From: Candidatus Poseidoniaceae archaeon
GTDB taxonomy: Archaea; Thermoplasmatota; Poseidoniia; Poseidoniales; Poseidoniaceae
DNA length: 32,477 nucleotides
Assembly (NCBI GenBank): GCA_949373075.1
Contig: CASIBX010000029.1
Span: 1 to 32,477 of the forward strand
Reading direction: 5' to 3'
Shown: positions 8,254 through 18,362 of the stretch, piece after piece
How positions within the stretch are numbered: the stretch's first letter is position 1
Layout: every line of letters begins with the position of its first letter
Made by a program: the position numbers and the translations under genes
The notes under the pieces: model-generated
What the model was told of the DNA's origin: nothing
The model's database searches: none
What the model saw: the letters and a program-made list of their open reading frames with translations, nothing else

Positions 8254-10165
8254 TCAGACTCTCTGCGGTTAGAGTATTCAAAATATCGTTTCTTTCCAAC
8301 CATCCCTTACGAGCAATCATGACTCCGTAGTCAATATCGCCAAGTCCTTTGACAGAGTGAGCGTCTGGATTAATCACAACAGGAACTCCTAACTCTTTGG
8401 CCCTCTTACAGAATCTCCAATCTAGGTCCAGCCTGTAAGGTGATGCATTCAGTTCAATCGCTTTCAGTGTGCCGTCATTATTTGCTTCAGACATATATTC
8501 CAAGACTGTGTGTAAGTCCACTTCATACCCATCTCTACCCTGAAGGATTCTTCCGGTAGGATGGCCCAAAACTGTAGTTGCAGGATGGTCAAGACACTTC
8601 AACAAATCTTCAGTGTTTTGAGATTCATCTCTGCTTCTCCAACGACCCATTGCATGCACACTAGCAACGACATAGTCGATTTGCGAAAGAACATCATCAG
8701 GGTGGTCGAGTTTACCATTTTCGAGAATATCCGATTCTACTCCGCTAAATAATTTGAAATCAACGCCGTCATTTTTCCACTGAGAATTATATTCTTGCAT
8801 TGTTGCATGTTGGGACAGAAGATCATCTGCGCTGGCCCCATTGGCGATTGTTAAGGTAGGTGAATGGTCTGCAATACCTAGCCATTTCCAACCTAATCGT
8901 TGCGCTGCATCTGCCATCTGTTCTAGACTCGCATCTCCGTCTGAAAGAGTGGTATGGTTGTGCAGTGCTCCCTTTATTTCTGAAAGAGTAACTAATTCTG
9001 GCAAACTTTCAGCGGCTGAGGCTTCTATTTCGCCTATGTCCTCACGTAGTTCTGGAACAACATATTGCAAACCTAAGTGTGAGTATATTTCTGCTTCATC
9101 TAAAGCAGGCAGTGATGTTGCAGCCGCATCTAAACCCGTCAACTCAGTTTCAGGCATTAACCCGAATTCATTTAATTTCAAGCCTTTGTCTTGTGCAACT
9201 TGTCTCATCCTTATGTTGTGTTCTTTTGACCCAGTGAAGTAGGCTAATGTGAACGGGAATACATGGGGAGGGACTAACCTAACTTGGGCATCAATAGTTC
9301 CACCTGATTCCAATTGCTCGTAACTCTCCCCTCCAATCGCATCCAATACGTTAGGGTCGAGGTGTCCGAGACTAAATCCACCTTCGAATATCGATGTATC
9401 AAGTATTACAGATACTTTCGAATCACCAGCACCTTTGACATCCGCAATCCCATTCAATGATAGTATTGCATTTGTGACCATCTCAACATCAGAAGGTTGC
9501 ACGGCCGCAACGATATCTAAGTCTCCAATAGTTTCCCTTCTCCTCCTTGCCGAACCAGCTAACTCGGCTCTTTCGACACCAGCCAGTTTAGCGATCATGC
9601 TGAGGAATGTTTGTCCATATCTTAGTCCGATATCGAGGCGTCTTCGAGCTGAGAACCTAGCAAGTAGGTCGATTCCATCCAATATTCGTTGTTGACTCTT
9701 CGCACCAAACCCTTTCATCGGAGCGACTTCATTTTTGACACATGATTCTTGTAAATCTGCAACTGACAAAACTCCTAATTCGTCATGTAATACTTTGATT
9801 TTCTTAGGCCCGACTCCAGGTATTCCTAGCATTTCAATTAGTCCGGCAGGAGTGTTTTCGTGCAAATCAACCCAATCTTCTGGCCACTTCCCCTCACCAA
9901 CGGCTTGGGATATTGCTGAACCAAGGCCCTTACCAATTCCCTTCAATTCAAACAACTCACCACTGGCTACTAGTTCGCCAAGGTCTTGGGATAGTGAGCC
10001 AATAAGTCTCGAACCATTTTGATACGAGCGTGTTCGGAACATATTGGCGCCTGATAATTCCAATAGCACTGCCATTTGGTGCAAAGCGGTGCTAATTTGG
10101 TTTCGGCTGAAGAATGGCGGACCGACCATGCGAGCCTTAGGCAACTTCCAAGATGCCCCTGCCAT
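8234..10165 (-). CDS. polX: DNA polymerase/3'-5' exonuclease PolX (pol beta domain plus PHP domain)
   Basis: HhH motif GIPGVGPKKIKVLHDELG; nucleotidyltransferase signature AGSARRRRETIGDLDIV; PHP motifs LHNHTTLSDGDASLEQM and GIADHSPTL. True start may be at an internal Met. Confidence 0.93.
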   Translation of the reverse strand: MAGASWKLPKARMVGPPFFSRNQISTALHQMAVLLELSGANMFRTRSYQNGSRLIGSLSQDLGELVASGELFELKGIGKGLGSAISQAVGEGKWPEDWVDLHENTPAGLIEMLGIPGVGPKKIKVLHDELGVLSVADLQESCVKNEVAPMKGFGAKSQQRILDGIDLLARFSARRRLDIGLRYGQTFLSMIAKLAGVERAELAGSARRRRETIGDLDIVAAVQPSDVEMVTNAILSLNGIADVKGAGDSKVSVILDTSIFEGGFSLGHLDPNVLDAIGGESYEQLESGGTIDAQVRLVPPHVFPFTLAYFTGSKEHNIRMRQVAQDKGLKLNEFGLMPETELTGLDAAATSLPALDEAEIYSHLGLQYVVPELREDIGEIEASAAESLPELVTLSEIKGALHNHTTLSDGDASLEQMADAAQRLGWKWLGIADHSPTLTIANGASADDLLSQHATMQEYNSQWKNDGVDFKLFSGVESDILENGKLDHPDDVLSQIDYVVASVHAMGRWRSRDESQNTEDLLKCLDHPATTVLGHPTGRILQGRDGYEVDLHTVLEYMSEANNDGTLKAIELNASPYRLDLDWRFCKRAKELGVPVVINPDAHSVKGLGDIDYGVMIARKGWLERNDILNTLTAESLSGRLVG

Positions 10166-10215
10166 GCTTATTCCAATGCGTGCGGGTTGAAGAACCCCTG
10201 CCTACTGGCACGTGC

Positions 10216-10545
10216 ATGGTCGAAACAGAGATGATTGAGTATTTCGCCCAATCGATGTGTTTTATCTCACTTACTGCATTCATTTTCATAGCTACATTCT
10301 CTCGCAGTGAGAAGATAGAATTGATGGCTCAAAATTTCATCATGACATCGCTTCTAATTACTGCAGCAACCCTCTGGTGGCTATCACTATCTGGTGGTGA
10401 ATTGTGGGGTTCAAACTACTTGCCTAAGCCGCTATCTGTATTGTGTGTAGTTATTGCAATTGCAGCACGTTTGAACATTAAAGGACAGAACGTTTCGTTT
10501 GGAGCAAATCCGCACACCATCGGTAAGAAAAGCGAAGAAGAGTAA
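10216..10545 (+). CDS. Membrane protein, hypothetical
   Basis: ORF 10153..10545; likely start ATG 10216 (MVETEMIEYFAQSMCFISLTAFIFIATFSR); several hydrophobic stretches. Confidence 0.5.
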   Translation: MVETEMIEYFAQSMCFISLTAFIFIATFSRSEKIELMAQNFIMTSLLITAATLWWLSLSGGELWGSNYLPKPLSVLCVVIAIAARLNIKGQNVSFGANPHTIGKKSEEE

Positions 10546-10887
10546 TTAGATTATCTCGCCTTCATGCTTTGCCTCATCTGCCATTTTCTGGTCGATAAAA
10601 GTGCGCATGTATTCTGGTAATTCCCCGTTGACGAATATGACATCGCTCACAGTTTCAAGTTGCATGAGTGCATAATATATTTGCATGGCAGTCATCGGTG
10701 TCGAAGAGCACCCAACACAACCTCCATCAAGGGACAGCATGACATTTCCTCCTGCGGTATCGATTACAGTTACTACTCCATCGTGTGCATCAAGGATTTC
10801 TTGGACCGGTCCTATTTCTTTTAGGACCTCTTCCGCTGTTATTGCCACAAAACGTGGGACCCGCCCCTCATCTATCAACCATCGCAT
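10546..10887 (-). CDS. NifU-like C-terminal domain Fe-S scaffold protein
   Basis: DAHDGVVTVIDTAGGNVMLSLDGGCVGCSSTPMTAMQ contains the CxxC motif of the NifU C-terminal domain. Confidence 0.85.
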   Translation of the reverse strand: MRWLIDEGRVPRFVAITAEEVLKEIGPVQEILDAHDGVVTVIDTAGGNVMLSLDGGCVGCSSTPMTAMQIYYALMQLETVSDVIFVNGELPEYMRTFIDQKMADEAKHEGEII

Positions 10888-10916
10888 TCAAAATGTAGAT
10901 TCTCATACGATTGAGT

Positions 10917-11135
10917 ATGGGACTATTTTCTCGTGCAGAGCAGTTTGAATTCAAGGTGACAGGAATGGATTGCGGTGGGTGTGAGCGAAAGATCACCTAT
11001 GCTCTCACCGGTATCCGTGGAGTAAAGAAAGTTGTAGCGTCAACATCACAATGCTCGGTGTCAGTCACCGCCAAAGGCGTTGAATCTGGTGTATTAACCA
11101 GCGCTATTGAGGACCTCGGCTTCAAAGTAGAATAA
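10917..11135 (+). CDS. Heavy-metal-associated (HMA) domain protein
   Basis: FKVTGMDCGGCERKITYALTGIRGVKKVVAS, with the MxCxxC metal-binding motif; ATG at 10917 preferred over TTG at 10911. Confidence 0.85.
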   Translation: MGLFSRAEQFEFKVTGMDCGGCERKITYALTGIRGVKKVVASTSQCSVSVTAKGVESGVLTSAIEDLGFKVE

Positions 11136-11219
11136 CCCAAAAACGCCTCATAGCGTAGTGTTCCGGGGGGATGTCCTTATGAAGGGGACTTTGGTCGCCG
11201 GGATTACAGGTGTTCTATA

Positions 11220-13345
11220 ATGATGGATAATATACCAATGATTGCTGCTGCAGCAGGTCTTGTCGGACTTGTGATTGCGTTTATACTGTATCAACAAGTC
11301 AACAAAGTGAAAATTGATGATGAAAAAGTTGCCAGTATCACAAAAGAAATTCAAGAAGGCGCAATGGCGTTCCTTGTCGCTGAATACAAAGTTCTCGCAA
11401 TATTCGTCGTTGTCGTAGGTGCAGTTCTTGCCTTTTTGAATGATGTTGAAACATCCATCGCTTTCTTTGCTGGTGCAATTGCTTCCGTCATCGCTGGATT
11501 CTCCGGAATGCGTGCGGCTACTTCTGCCAACGGCCGAACCACAATGGCTGCTAAGACCGATGGCCGAGCAGGTGCTTTGGCTGTTTCATACAACGGTGGA
11601 GCCGTTATGGGTCTCTCAGTTGGAGGTCTTGGACTTCTCGGAATCTCACTGGTCGCATACTGGCTTGGTGCAGGAGATGATGGCTCGAACCTTTCTGCAG
11701 CTGCAGGATTCGGAATGGGTGCTTCATCCATTGCGCTCTTTGCTCGTGTCGGTGGCGGTATTTACACCAAGGCTGCTGACGTTGGTGCTGACCTTGTCGG
11801 TAAAGTCGAAGCAGGAATTCCTGAAGACGACCCACGGAACCCTGGGGTTATCGCTGATAACGTTGGTGACAACGTCGGTGACGTTGCTGGAATGGGTGCC
11901 GATATCTTCGAATCCTTCGTTGGTTCAATTATCGCAGCAATGATTATTGCAAGCAACTCTGAAATTATGGGCGTTGATTACGTCATGATGCCAATCATGC
12001 TCGGTCTCATTGGTTACCTTGCTTCGATTGTCGGCGTATTCTCTATGTATCGTTCTCAAGAACGGTAAGGATGCAGCAGCGGCTCTTCGTAACACTACTT
12101 TCATTGCAGCACTTCTGTTTTGGGCTGGTGGCTATCTTTCCATTAACCAAGGATGGATTGATGTTGATGTCTGGCGTCATGCACTCAGTAGTTCTGGGTA
12201 GTATCGTCGGTATCCTGATTGGAGTAGTCACAGAATACTACACTGGAATTGAGCCAGTCTTTGGAATCAAAACGAAGGCAATCCCTCGTATTGGTGAAAT
12301 GTCGAAAACTGGTCCTGCAACCAATGCAATCGCTGGTCTTTCAGTTGGTATGATGTCTACATTCGTTCCAATCTTACTTATTGCAGGTGGTATTCTTGGA
12401 GCAAATCACTTCGGTGGTGCAGATTACGGCCTCTACTGTATTGCTATGGCTGCAATGGGTATGCTTGCTACAGTCGGTGTTACCATGACAGTAGATGCAT
12501 ACGGCCCAGTTGTAGACAATGCAGGTGGAATCGCTGAGATGAGCGGTCTTGGTGAGGATGTCCGTGCAATCACCGATGAACTCGATACGATTGGAAACAC
12601 AACTGCTGCAGTTGGTAAAGGATTCGCAATTGGTTCTGCTGCTTTGACAGCACTTGCATTATTCGCTGCCTACATAGCTGCAATAGGTGGGGACCTGAAC
12701 TTATCACTCGATAACCCACTGGTTGTTGTTGGGCTTCTCATAGGTGGCGGTCTACCCTTCGTAGTTGCTGCAATGACCATGACTTCAGTCGGAAAGGCTG
12801 CAGGAGACATGGTTGTTGAAATCCGTCGACAATTCGCAATAATGCGAAAGGCACTCGAAGCAGATACTCCTGAAGGTGTTGACGTTTCTGATGTCTCAAC
12901 ATGGCCAACGGAAATTGAAGCCGAAGGGACCATGTATCCCGACAGTGCTTCCTGTGTTGATATCTCTACCAAGGCTGCCCTACGAGAAATGATAGGGCCT
13001 GGTGTAGTTGCTATCGCCGCCCCAGTTGCAGTAGGTCTTGCACTTGGTTCGGAAGCACTCGGTGGTCTTCTTGCAGGTTCTTTGGTCACAGGTGTTCTCA
13101 TGGCTTTGTTCATGGCGAATGCAGGTGGTGCTTGGGACAATGCAAAGAAAGCAATCGAACAAGGACACATTGAAGGTGCAAAGAAAGGCGATGATGCTCA
13201 CGAAGCAGCTGTTATCGGCGACACCATAGGAGATCCATTCAAGGACACATCTGGTCCATCACTAAATATTCTAATAAAATTGATGTCCATTGTTGCAGTA
13301 GTACTTGCTGGAACCGGTAAACTCACAGAAAACGGGGTTCTTTGA
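11220..13345 (+). CDS. hppA: Membrane-bound ion-translocating pyrophosphatase, interrupted by two +1 frameshifts
   Basis: [47 protein letters not shown]; frame passes 0->1->2 near 12060 and 12185 with homology continuous across both; [21 protein letters not shown] downstream. Confidence 0.93.
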
Positions 13346-13394
13346 TTAAACTTTGAAGCGTTAGGCTCATGAAGAAGGCCAGTTAGCGTTTAGC

Positions 13395-14336
13395 ATGCGT
13401 GCTATTTTTGCGGCCCTACTGATGGTTACAATTTCCCTCAGCGGATGCATCAACACAGACTCTGGTTCAGAGAAGTTTGAAGTTGATGCTGTTGAAAAAC
13501 CAGGCTGGCAAGTTGGCGATTGGTGGCTCTACACCTTCGAGACTGCACAGTTTGGCGAAGACTCCGCTAGGCTAGTTGTGACAGAAGTCAATGAAGGTGA
13601 TGGGCAGTATATGCTTGGTATCTCTTCTGAAAGAGAAGCTCAAAGGCATGCAGTTGTCAACCACAACCCGTTTTTGGGACGCGTAATGATAGATGATTTA
13701 GCGGTCTATGAAAATGGAGACCCGCAATCTGTATTCAATTTCCCTTGGACTGCCGGTGACACATGGCAGTTCACTCTTCTAGGTGAATCTTGGTTGGCTG
13801 AAACTACTGGTTCAACCAATGGAATGGCAGTTGTAAAGGCATCAAGCAGTTCTGGGCACTCATTGGAATACCACTTTGATGGTACTCACGGATTCATTGA
13901 TTACTTTGTATGGATGGACCAAGAAGATGACTTACAATTCAGAATGTCACTCACCAGTACTGGAAGTGATTACAATGGTGATGTTTGGTTTATTCGTGCT
14001 ACTGACTTGAAAGATAGAGTATTCGAAGGGCCAATTGACGGTGAGGTTACCGACACCTTTGTCGACAGTGGCCATCCCTCTGGAATTGATTTCAATTACT
14101 ACGTATTCTACATAGATGCTGCACTACCTCAAGGAGGAACAGGTACATTGTCGATAAAAGACCATGTGGGCAACAGTATTCTGACCAGAACTTACACTGC
14201 AGGTACCCAATCTCAAGAATTAGCGACAATCCCAAGCCGTACTGATGAGTATACCTTGGAAGTAACGCTAACAGGTGGCCAGAGTTCTATTCACTTCATG
14301 ATCGCAGGCGGCATAGAAAACTACTGGAATCTTTGA
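13395..14336 (+). CDS. Predicted lipoprotein, secreted
   Basis: Signal peptide with lipobox: MRAIFAALLMVTISLSGCINTDSGS; no recognised domain. Confidence 0.7.
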   Translation: MRAIFAALLMVTISLSGCINTDSGSEKFEVDAVEKPGWQVGDWWLYTFETAQFGEDSARLVVTEVNEGDGQYMLGISSEREAQRHAVVNHNPFLGRVMIDDLAVYENGDPQSVFNFPWTAGDTWQFTLLGESWLAETTGSTNGMAVVKASSSSGHSLEYHFDGTHGFIDYFVWMDQEDDLQFRMSLTSTGSDYNGDVWFIRATDLKDRVFEGPIDGEVTDTFVDSGHPSGIDFNYYVFYIDAALPQGGTGTLSIKDHVGNSILTRTYTAGTQSQELATIPSRTDEYTLEVTLTGGQSSIHFMIAGGIENYWNL

Positions 14337-14345
14337 GGGAGCACA

Positions 14346-14924
14346 ATGCCTACTTTGGTCATGATGCACGGCATGACTGGTACAGCCGAAATGATGAGGC
14401 CGTTCGCTGAGAAGATACTACCACAAGGATGGACTCTTATCGTACCTGAAGCTAGTTTCGAGCATCCTAGTCGTGGTTTCACGTGGTGGCGTTATGAGGA
14501 TGGTGACCAACCTGGTCGCAGGATTCTTACTGCAACTGAATTATCAGATGTCGACTCTTCCCTACTCAAACTTTCAAATCTAATGCCTGATGATGATTTA
14601 GTTCTTGGGGGATTTAGTCAAGGTGGAGCGATGGCTCAAGAGTTATTGCAATTTGACCACAGGATAATCGGAGTTATTGCTATGGGGACTAGAGCGGTTC
14701 GGCCACTAGAACTTCGTCAAAGATTGTTGGATATTCCAACCGCCAAGATGTTGTGGATGCATGGCGAGGGAGACCATCGAGTTTCACTAGAGGCTGGCTT
14801 GGAAGTTCCTCAATTATTCGAGGAGTCCGGCTGGAGTGTCACTCGCATGCAACATTCAAAAGGGCATATGATTCCAATTGAATTTCACTTTTCAATTAAG
14901 GATTGGCTTGAAACTTTATCCTGA
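14346..14924 (+). CDS. Alpha/beta hydrolase (phospholipase/carboxylesterase family)
   Basis: Nucleophile elbow LGGFSQGGAMAQELL, LWMHGEGDHRVSLE, C-terminal GHMIP catalytic His region. Confidence 0.85.
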   Translation: MPTLVMMHGMTGTAEMMRPFAEKILPQGWTLIVPEASFEHPSRGFTWWRYEDGDQPGRRILTATELSDVDSSLLKLSNLMPDDDLVLGGFSQGGAMAQELLQFDHRIIGVIAMGTRAVRPLELRQRLLDIPTAKMLWMHGEGDHRVSLEAGLEVPQLFEESGWSVTRMQHSKGHMIPIEFHFSIKDWLETLS

Positions 14925-15030
14925 ATATTCCAATTAGATTTTCAATTTTTCAATTGGAGTTTAATTATGTACATAGGCAAATTAGTTGAAAATAGGTAGT
15001 TGACATAAGCCCCATCGCCTTCCCCTCAAT

Positions 15031-15846
15031 ATGGTTACAGCAAGAGCCCCTGTTAGAATCGACCTCGCAGGAGGCTGGACGGACGCCGCTCCTTTCTGTG
15101 AGCAGGTTGGAGGAGATGTTGTAAACATCGCAATCAACCATTATGCACATGCTAAATTAGAAACCGATGAAACCGGAAAAGTAAGTGTTTCATATTCTTG
15201 TGATATTCCAATGGGTAGTGGATTAGGAACTTCTGGCGCTATCAATGTTGCATTGATGGCTGTGATTAATGGAGCAGAAAATTCCGAAGAGTTAGCTTTC
15301 CAGTTTGAGGAATTGCTTGGCAACAAGGGAGGTCGTCAAGATCAGTGGGCATCACGATTTGGTGGGATGCAACATCTCAAATTTATCGGTAAAGAAGTTG
15401 AGAGAGTACATTTGGTTCCCCCTCTTTCCTTCAACAGGTGGATTGAGAAACATCTTATCTTAGCAGATACTGGTATTCGTCATTCATCAGGTGAACTCCA
15501 TGATAGCGTTTGGTCTCGCTATGAGGAAGTATTGCCACATCTAATGTCTATTAGACAAACAGGCAGAGATATGGCGTCAGCGGTGCAAAGAGATGACCGG
15601 TTTACCCTCTGCGGGGCAATGAAAGCATATACCGCAGCAGTTGGAATGTTAGATCCTAAGTTGAATGAGCCATATCAGATATTAGAGGGCATGTCTGATG
15701 TTCTTGCATGGAAAGGCATGGGTGCTGCTGCTGGAGGCTATGTTGGAATTATTTCTCGTAACCCAGAGGCTACCAAAGAACAAATCCCCTGGGAAATACT
15801 AGATTGGCAAATCGATGCTGATGGATTAGTAGTTTCACAAGAATAA
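15031..15846 (+). CDS. GHMP-family sugar kinase
   Basis: TARAPVRIDLAGGWTDAAPFCEQVGG and PMGSGLGTSGAINVALM (GHMP ATP-binding loop), GGRQDQWASRFGG; resembles the heptose/fucose kinase branch. Confidence 0.85.
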   Translation: MVTARAPVRIDLAGGWTDAAPFCEQVGGDVVNIAINHYAHAKLETDETGKVSVSYSCDIPMGSGLGTSGAINVALMAVINGAENSEELAFQFEELLGNKGGRQDQWASRFGGMQHLKFIGKEVERVHLVPPLSFNRWIEKHLILADTGIRHSSGELHDSVWSRYEEVLPHLMSIRQTGRDMASAVQRDDRFTLCGAMKAYTAAVGMLDPKLNEPYQILEGMSDVLAWKGMGAAAGGYVGIISRNPEATKEQIPWEILDWQIDADGLVVSQE

Positions 15847-15885
15847 GATACACACATTCAAGAACAGGCATCAGGACGTGAAAAT

Positions 15886-16155
15886 ATGAGTAGGGTAGTA
15901 GCAGACGCCGAATCTTCAGATGCAGATTTCATTTTCTACACTTCGAATTTCTGCCCTTACTGTGTCGCAGCAAAACGTTTGTTTGAGGCCAAAGGTCTGA
16001 GTTATCTCGAAATCAATTTTGCTAATGACCCTGAGATCAGGAATGCAGTAGTGGCTGAGACTGGCCACCGAACAGTTCCTGTGGTAATCGATAACAGAGG
16101 GGAGAGTCCGATGTTTATCGGCGGTTTTGATGAAACACAAAGGTATCTCAGATGA
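15886..16155 (+). CDS. Glutaredoxin-like protein
   Basis: FYTSNFCPYCVAAKRLFEAKGLSYLEINF, HRTVPVVI, GGFDE motifs. Confidence 0.92.
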   Translation: MSRVVADAESSDADFIFYTSNFCPYCVAAKRLFEAKGLSYLEINFANDPEIRNAVVAETGHRTVPVVIDNRGESPMFIGGFDETQRYLR

Positions 16156-16283
16156 GACCCTGCGGCATCAACCATTTCGCTAGCAGATTTGTCAATCAAT
16201 GCGATTTTACAGCGCATTCAAAAGTGGGTCGCTGCTAACGCTACCCATCCAACACTTCTGAACCCGGGTATGCGAAAGAATTT

Positions 16284-16574
16284 CTATTCCTTTAGAGCAG
16301 TTCTCAGTGACCACATGCCGAGGGCAGCAGCAGCGAACCAGGCCACTTCCAATATGAAGAAGGCCCATTCGTCTATGAGGTAAGCTCGCACTGCAAGGAG
16401 TCCAGAGCCAAGAGCCATGAGTATCAGGTAGGGGAATTCCTTGCTGTTCAAGATACCTCTTGTCTCAAGAAAGAAGGCGCTGAGAATCATAATCATCCCG
16501 AGGTAAGCCACCAATTCATTGTGGGCTAATTCGACTAAGGTGTCACGCATCGAGTACACTCTCTCCAAATTCAT
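16284..16574 (-). CDS. Small multi-TM membrane protein, hypothetical
   Basis: MNLERVYSMRDTLVELAHNELVAYLGMIMILSAFFLETRG..., roughly three hydrophobic segments. Confidence 0.6.
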   Translation of the reverse strand: MNLERVYSMRDTLVELAHNELVAYLGMIMILSAFFLETRGILNSKEFPYLILMALGSGLLAVRAYLIDEWAFFILEVAWFAAAALGMWSLRTALKE

Positions 16575-16663
16575 CTAGTCCATGTTTGGACATAAAATGT
16601 GGCACAAGCAGAAGCCTCAGTAAGCATGTTTTGCAACAGTGCTGAGTTGTGTAAGAGTGTCTA

Positions 16664-16739
16664 TGGTGCTCGCGCCGGGATTCGAACCCGGGTCGCCGGG
16701 ATGAAAACCCGAAATGATGGGCCACTACACCACGCAAGC
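16664..16739 (-). tRNA. tRNA-Glu (anticodon TTC), CCA encoded
   Basis: Minus strand GCTTGCG TG GTGTAGTGGCCCATCAT TTCGGG TTTTCAT CCCGG CGA CCGGG TTCGAAT CCCGG CGCGAGC A CCA; acceptor, anticodon and T stems pair; loop TT-TTC-AT. Confidence 0.93.
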
Positions 16740-16767
16740 AGACTAACCCTCGCCCAACGCTGATTAT

Positions 16768-17340
16768 TCATGAAGGTTGGGGTCGAGTGGCTAAGTTATT
16801 CCACCAGCGTATACCGAGCCATGCAACAACTACGCTTATGATGAGCAGTGCGCCGATTAGTATCTCTCTATCGAGTAGCCACCATAGCCCATCTATGGCC
16901 TTTTGGCCATATATTCCAATGAGTAAAGCCTCGAGCCCGAACCGCAATCCGCGCCCAATTAATCCGGCTATGATGAATGGTTTCATTCTCATCTCCCCCA
17001 TTCCTGCAGCCCAGCCAAATACCTTGTAAGGAATCGGTGAGAATGCAGCGATGAATATTCCAATCGTCCCATATCTTACAGTTAATGCCTCGATCTTCTC
17101 AAGATGCCTTTCCGCCTTGAATCGGCTGAATAATCCTCTTCCCCATTTTTTACCAATATAGTAGCCTACAAGGCTTCCTAGTACGCTAGTGATAGTGACC
17201 ACGCCCCACAGCCAGATGACTAGTGCAGAGTCTCCCTGGGCGCTAACTAGCATCGGCAGGAGTAGCAAATCAGGAGGTACTGGTTGGATTATCGCCTCGG
17301 TGAAAGACATGGCTCCCAAGACTAAGGGAACCAAATCCAT
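16768..17340 (-). CDS. VTT/DedA-YqaA-like membrane protein
   Basis: LGSLVGYYIGKKWGRGLFSRFKAERHLEKIEALTVRYGTIGIFIAAFSPIPYKVFGWAAGMGEM; start at 17340 (MDLVPLVLG) preferred because the longer ORF overlaps nob1. Confidence 0.8.
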   Translation of the reverse strand: MDLVPLVLGAMSFTEAIIQPVPPDLLLLPMLVSAQGDSALVIWLWGVVTITSVLGSLVGYYIGKKWGRGLFSRFKAERHLEKIEALTVRYGTIGIFIAAFSPIPYKVFGWAAGMGEMRMKPFIIAGLIGRGLRFGLEALLIGIYGQKAIDGLWWLLDREILIGALLIISVVVAWLGIRWWNNLATRPQPS

Positions 17341-17457
17341 CGAACCAATCGACAATGGTCTCCTTTCCACGACATTCAACCCATGGGGTGACAACCATAC
17401 GGATGAACCCTTTCTTAATCGAAGTCTTGATTGCTGCAAAACCCGACCCCTTGGTAT

Positions 17458-17951
17458 ATGCCGGTACTCGATACAGCCGCTCTTCTTCATTGGCCGGCCG
17501 AAAGAATGCAAGGTGGCATCGTCGCTCACAGTCAGTTAGAGGAATTGCGTAAACTCTCTCCACAACGTGCAATGTTAGTTGAGTCCATCGAAATGGAATG
17601 GATGAGCATGGGTACTGGTGATGCTGAATCGGCAGCGGCCAAGACAGGGGACCTGCCTCGCCTTAGTCCAGTCGACTTGGAAATTCTCGCCATTGCATTA
17701 GCAACAGGCCAAACTCTGTTCACCGATGATTATTCTTTACAGAATGTTTGCCGCTCAGTAAATCATCCATTCGAAGCTGTCTCTAACAAAAGAAGCAAAC
17801 AGCAGTGGGCATGGGAATTGCGATGTATAGGTTGTAGGGCCACCAAGAAAGCGGATTCGCAAAGATGAGCAAGAGTGCGATATATGTGGCTCACCTATGA
17901 AAGTCAAAGCGTACAAGAGGCTAATAATTCCTCTTCAAGAAGTTCTTCGAT
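17458..17951 (+). CDS. nob1: Ribosome-maturation endonuclease Nob1-like (PIN domain plus zinc ribbon), one +1 frameshift
   Basis: PIN motifs MPVLDTAALLHWP, SQLEEL, LSPVDLEILAIALATGQTLFTDDYS; WELRCIGC in frame 1, then ECDICGSPMKVKAYKRLIIPLQEVLR* in frame 2, restoring CxxC...CxxC. Confidence 0.8.
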
Positions 17952-18010
17952 AGCTTCAGCCGCTCCAAAAAGTGAAGCGATAATTGCTGAAATCCGGTTC
18001 TAAAATGGAA

Positions 18011-18309
18011 TCACTCTTCGGCGGCAGCAATTTCATCTGCAACCTCTTCAGTGGTCTTTCCAGAGGGGTCAACACCTGCAGCCTCTGCTTTTTGAGCAAT
18101 GTCTACAGCCTCAGTTTTCCCACCAGCGTCCAAGATCCGCTTCAGTGTTGGCAGAAGAAGGTAATGCCCCTGTGACTTCAGAAAGGCCTTTTTGGAACTC
18201 GCCCTTCGACTGTCCAGCAGCCCTAGCTAAGTTTAGGCAAACGTTCTGCACCAAATAGCAGAAAGAAGATAGCAATTAGAATCATGATTTCAAAAGTTCC
18301 GAACCTCAT
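18011..18309 (-). CDS. tatA: Twin-arginine translocase subunit TatA-like, at least two single-base insertions
   Basis: MRFGTFEIMILIAIFFLLFGAERLPKL then frame change to ARAAGQSKGEFQKGLSE...ANTEADL, then frame change to DAGGKTEAVDIAQKAEAAGVDPSGKTTEEVADEIAAAEE*. Confidence 0.75.
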
Positions 18310-18362
18310 GTTATTCCCTCTGATACGCCCCAAACGCTTCCGCTTTGTCAATCAATCGGCTG

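Noticed and set aside
12050-12190. Programmed ribosomal frameshifting in hppA
   Set aside because: No obvious slippery site or stimulatory structure, two shifts in the same direction, and the same error type is clustered elsewhere in the window; sequencing insertion is simpler.
12670-13170. 166-aa antisense ORF
   Set aside because: Opposite hppA; Ala/Pro/Thr-rich shadow ORF.
14930-14957. CCAATT...AATTGG inverted repeat after the hydrolase gene
   Set aside because: Only 6 bp of AT-rich stem with a 16-nt loop; expected by chance in this composition.
17458-17868. VapC-type toxin of a toxin-antitoxin system
   Set aside because: No antitoxin-like partner upstream, and the zinc-ribbon cysteines fit Nob1.
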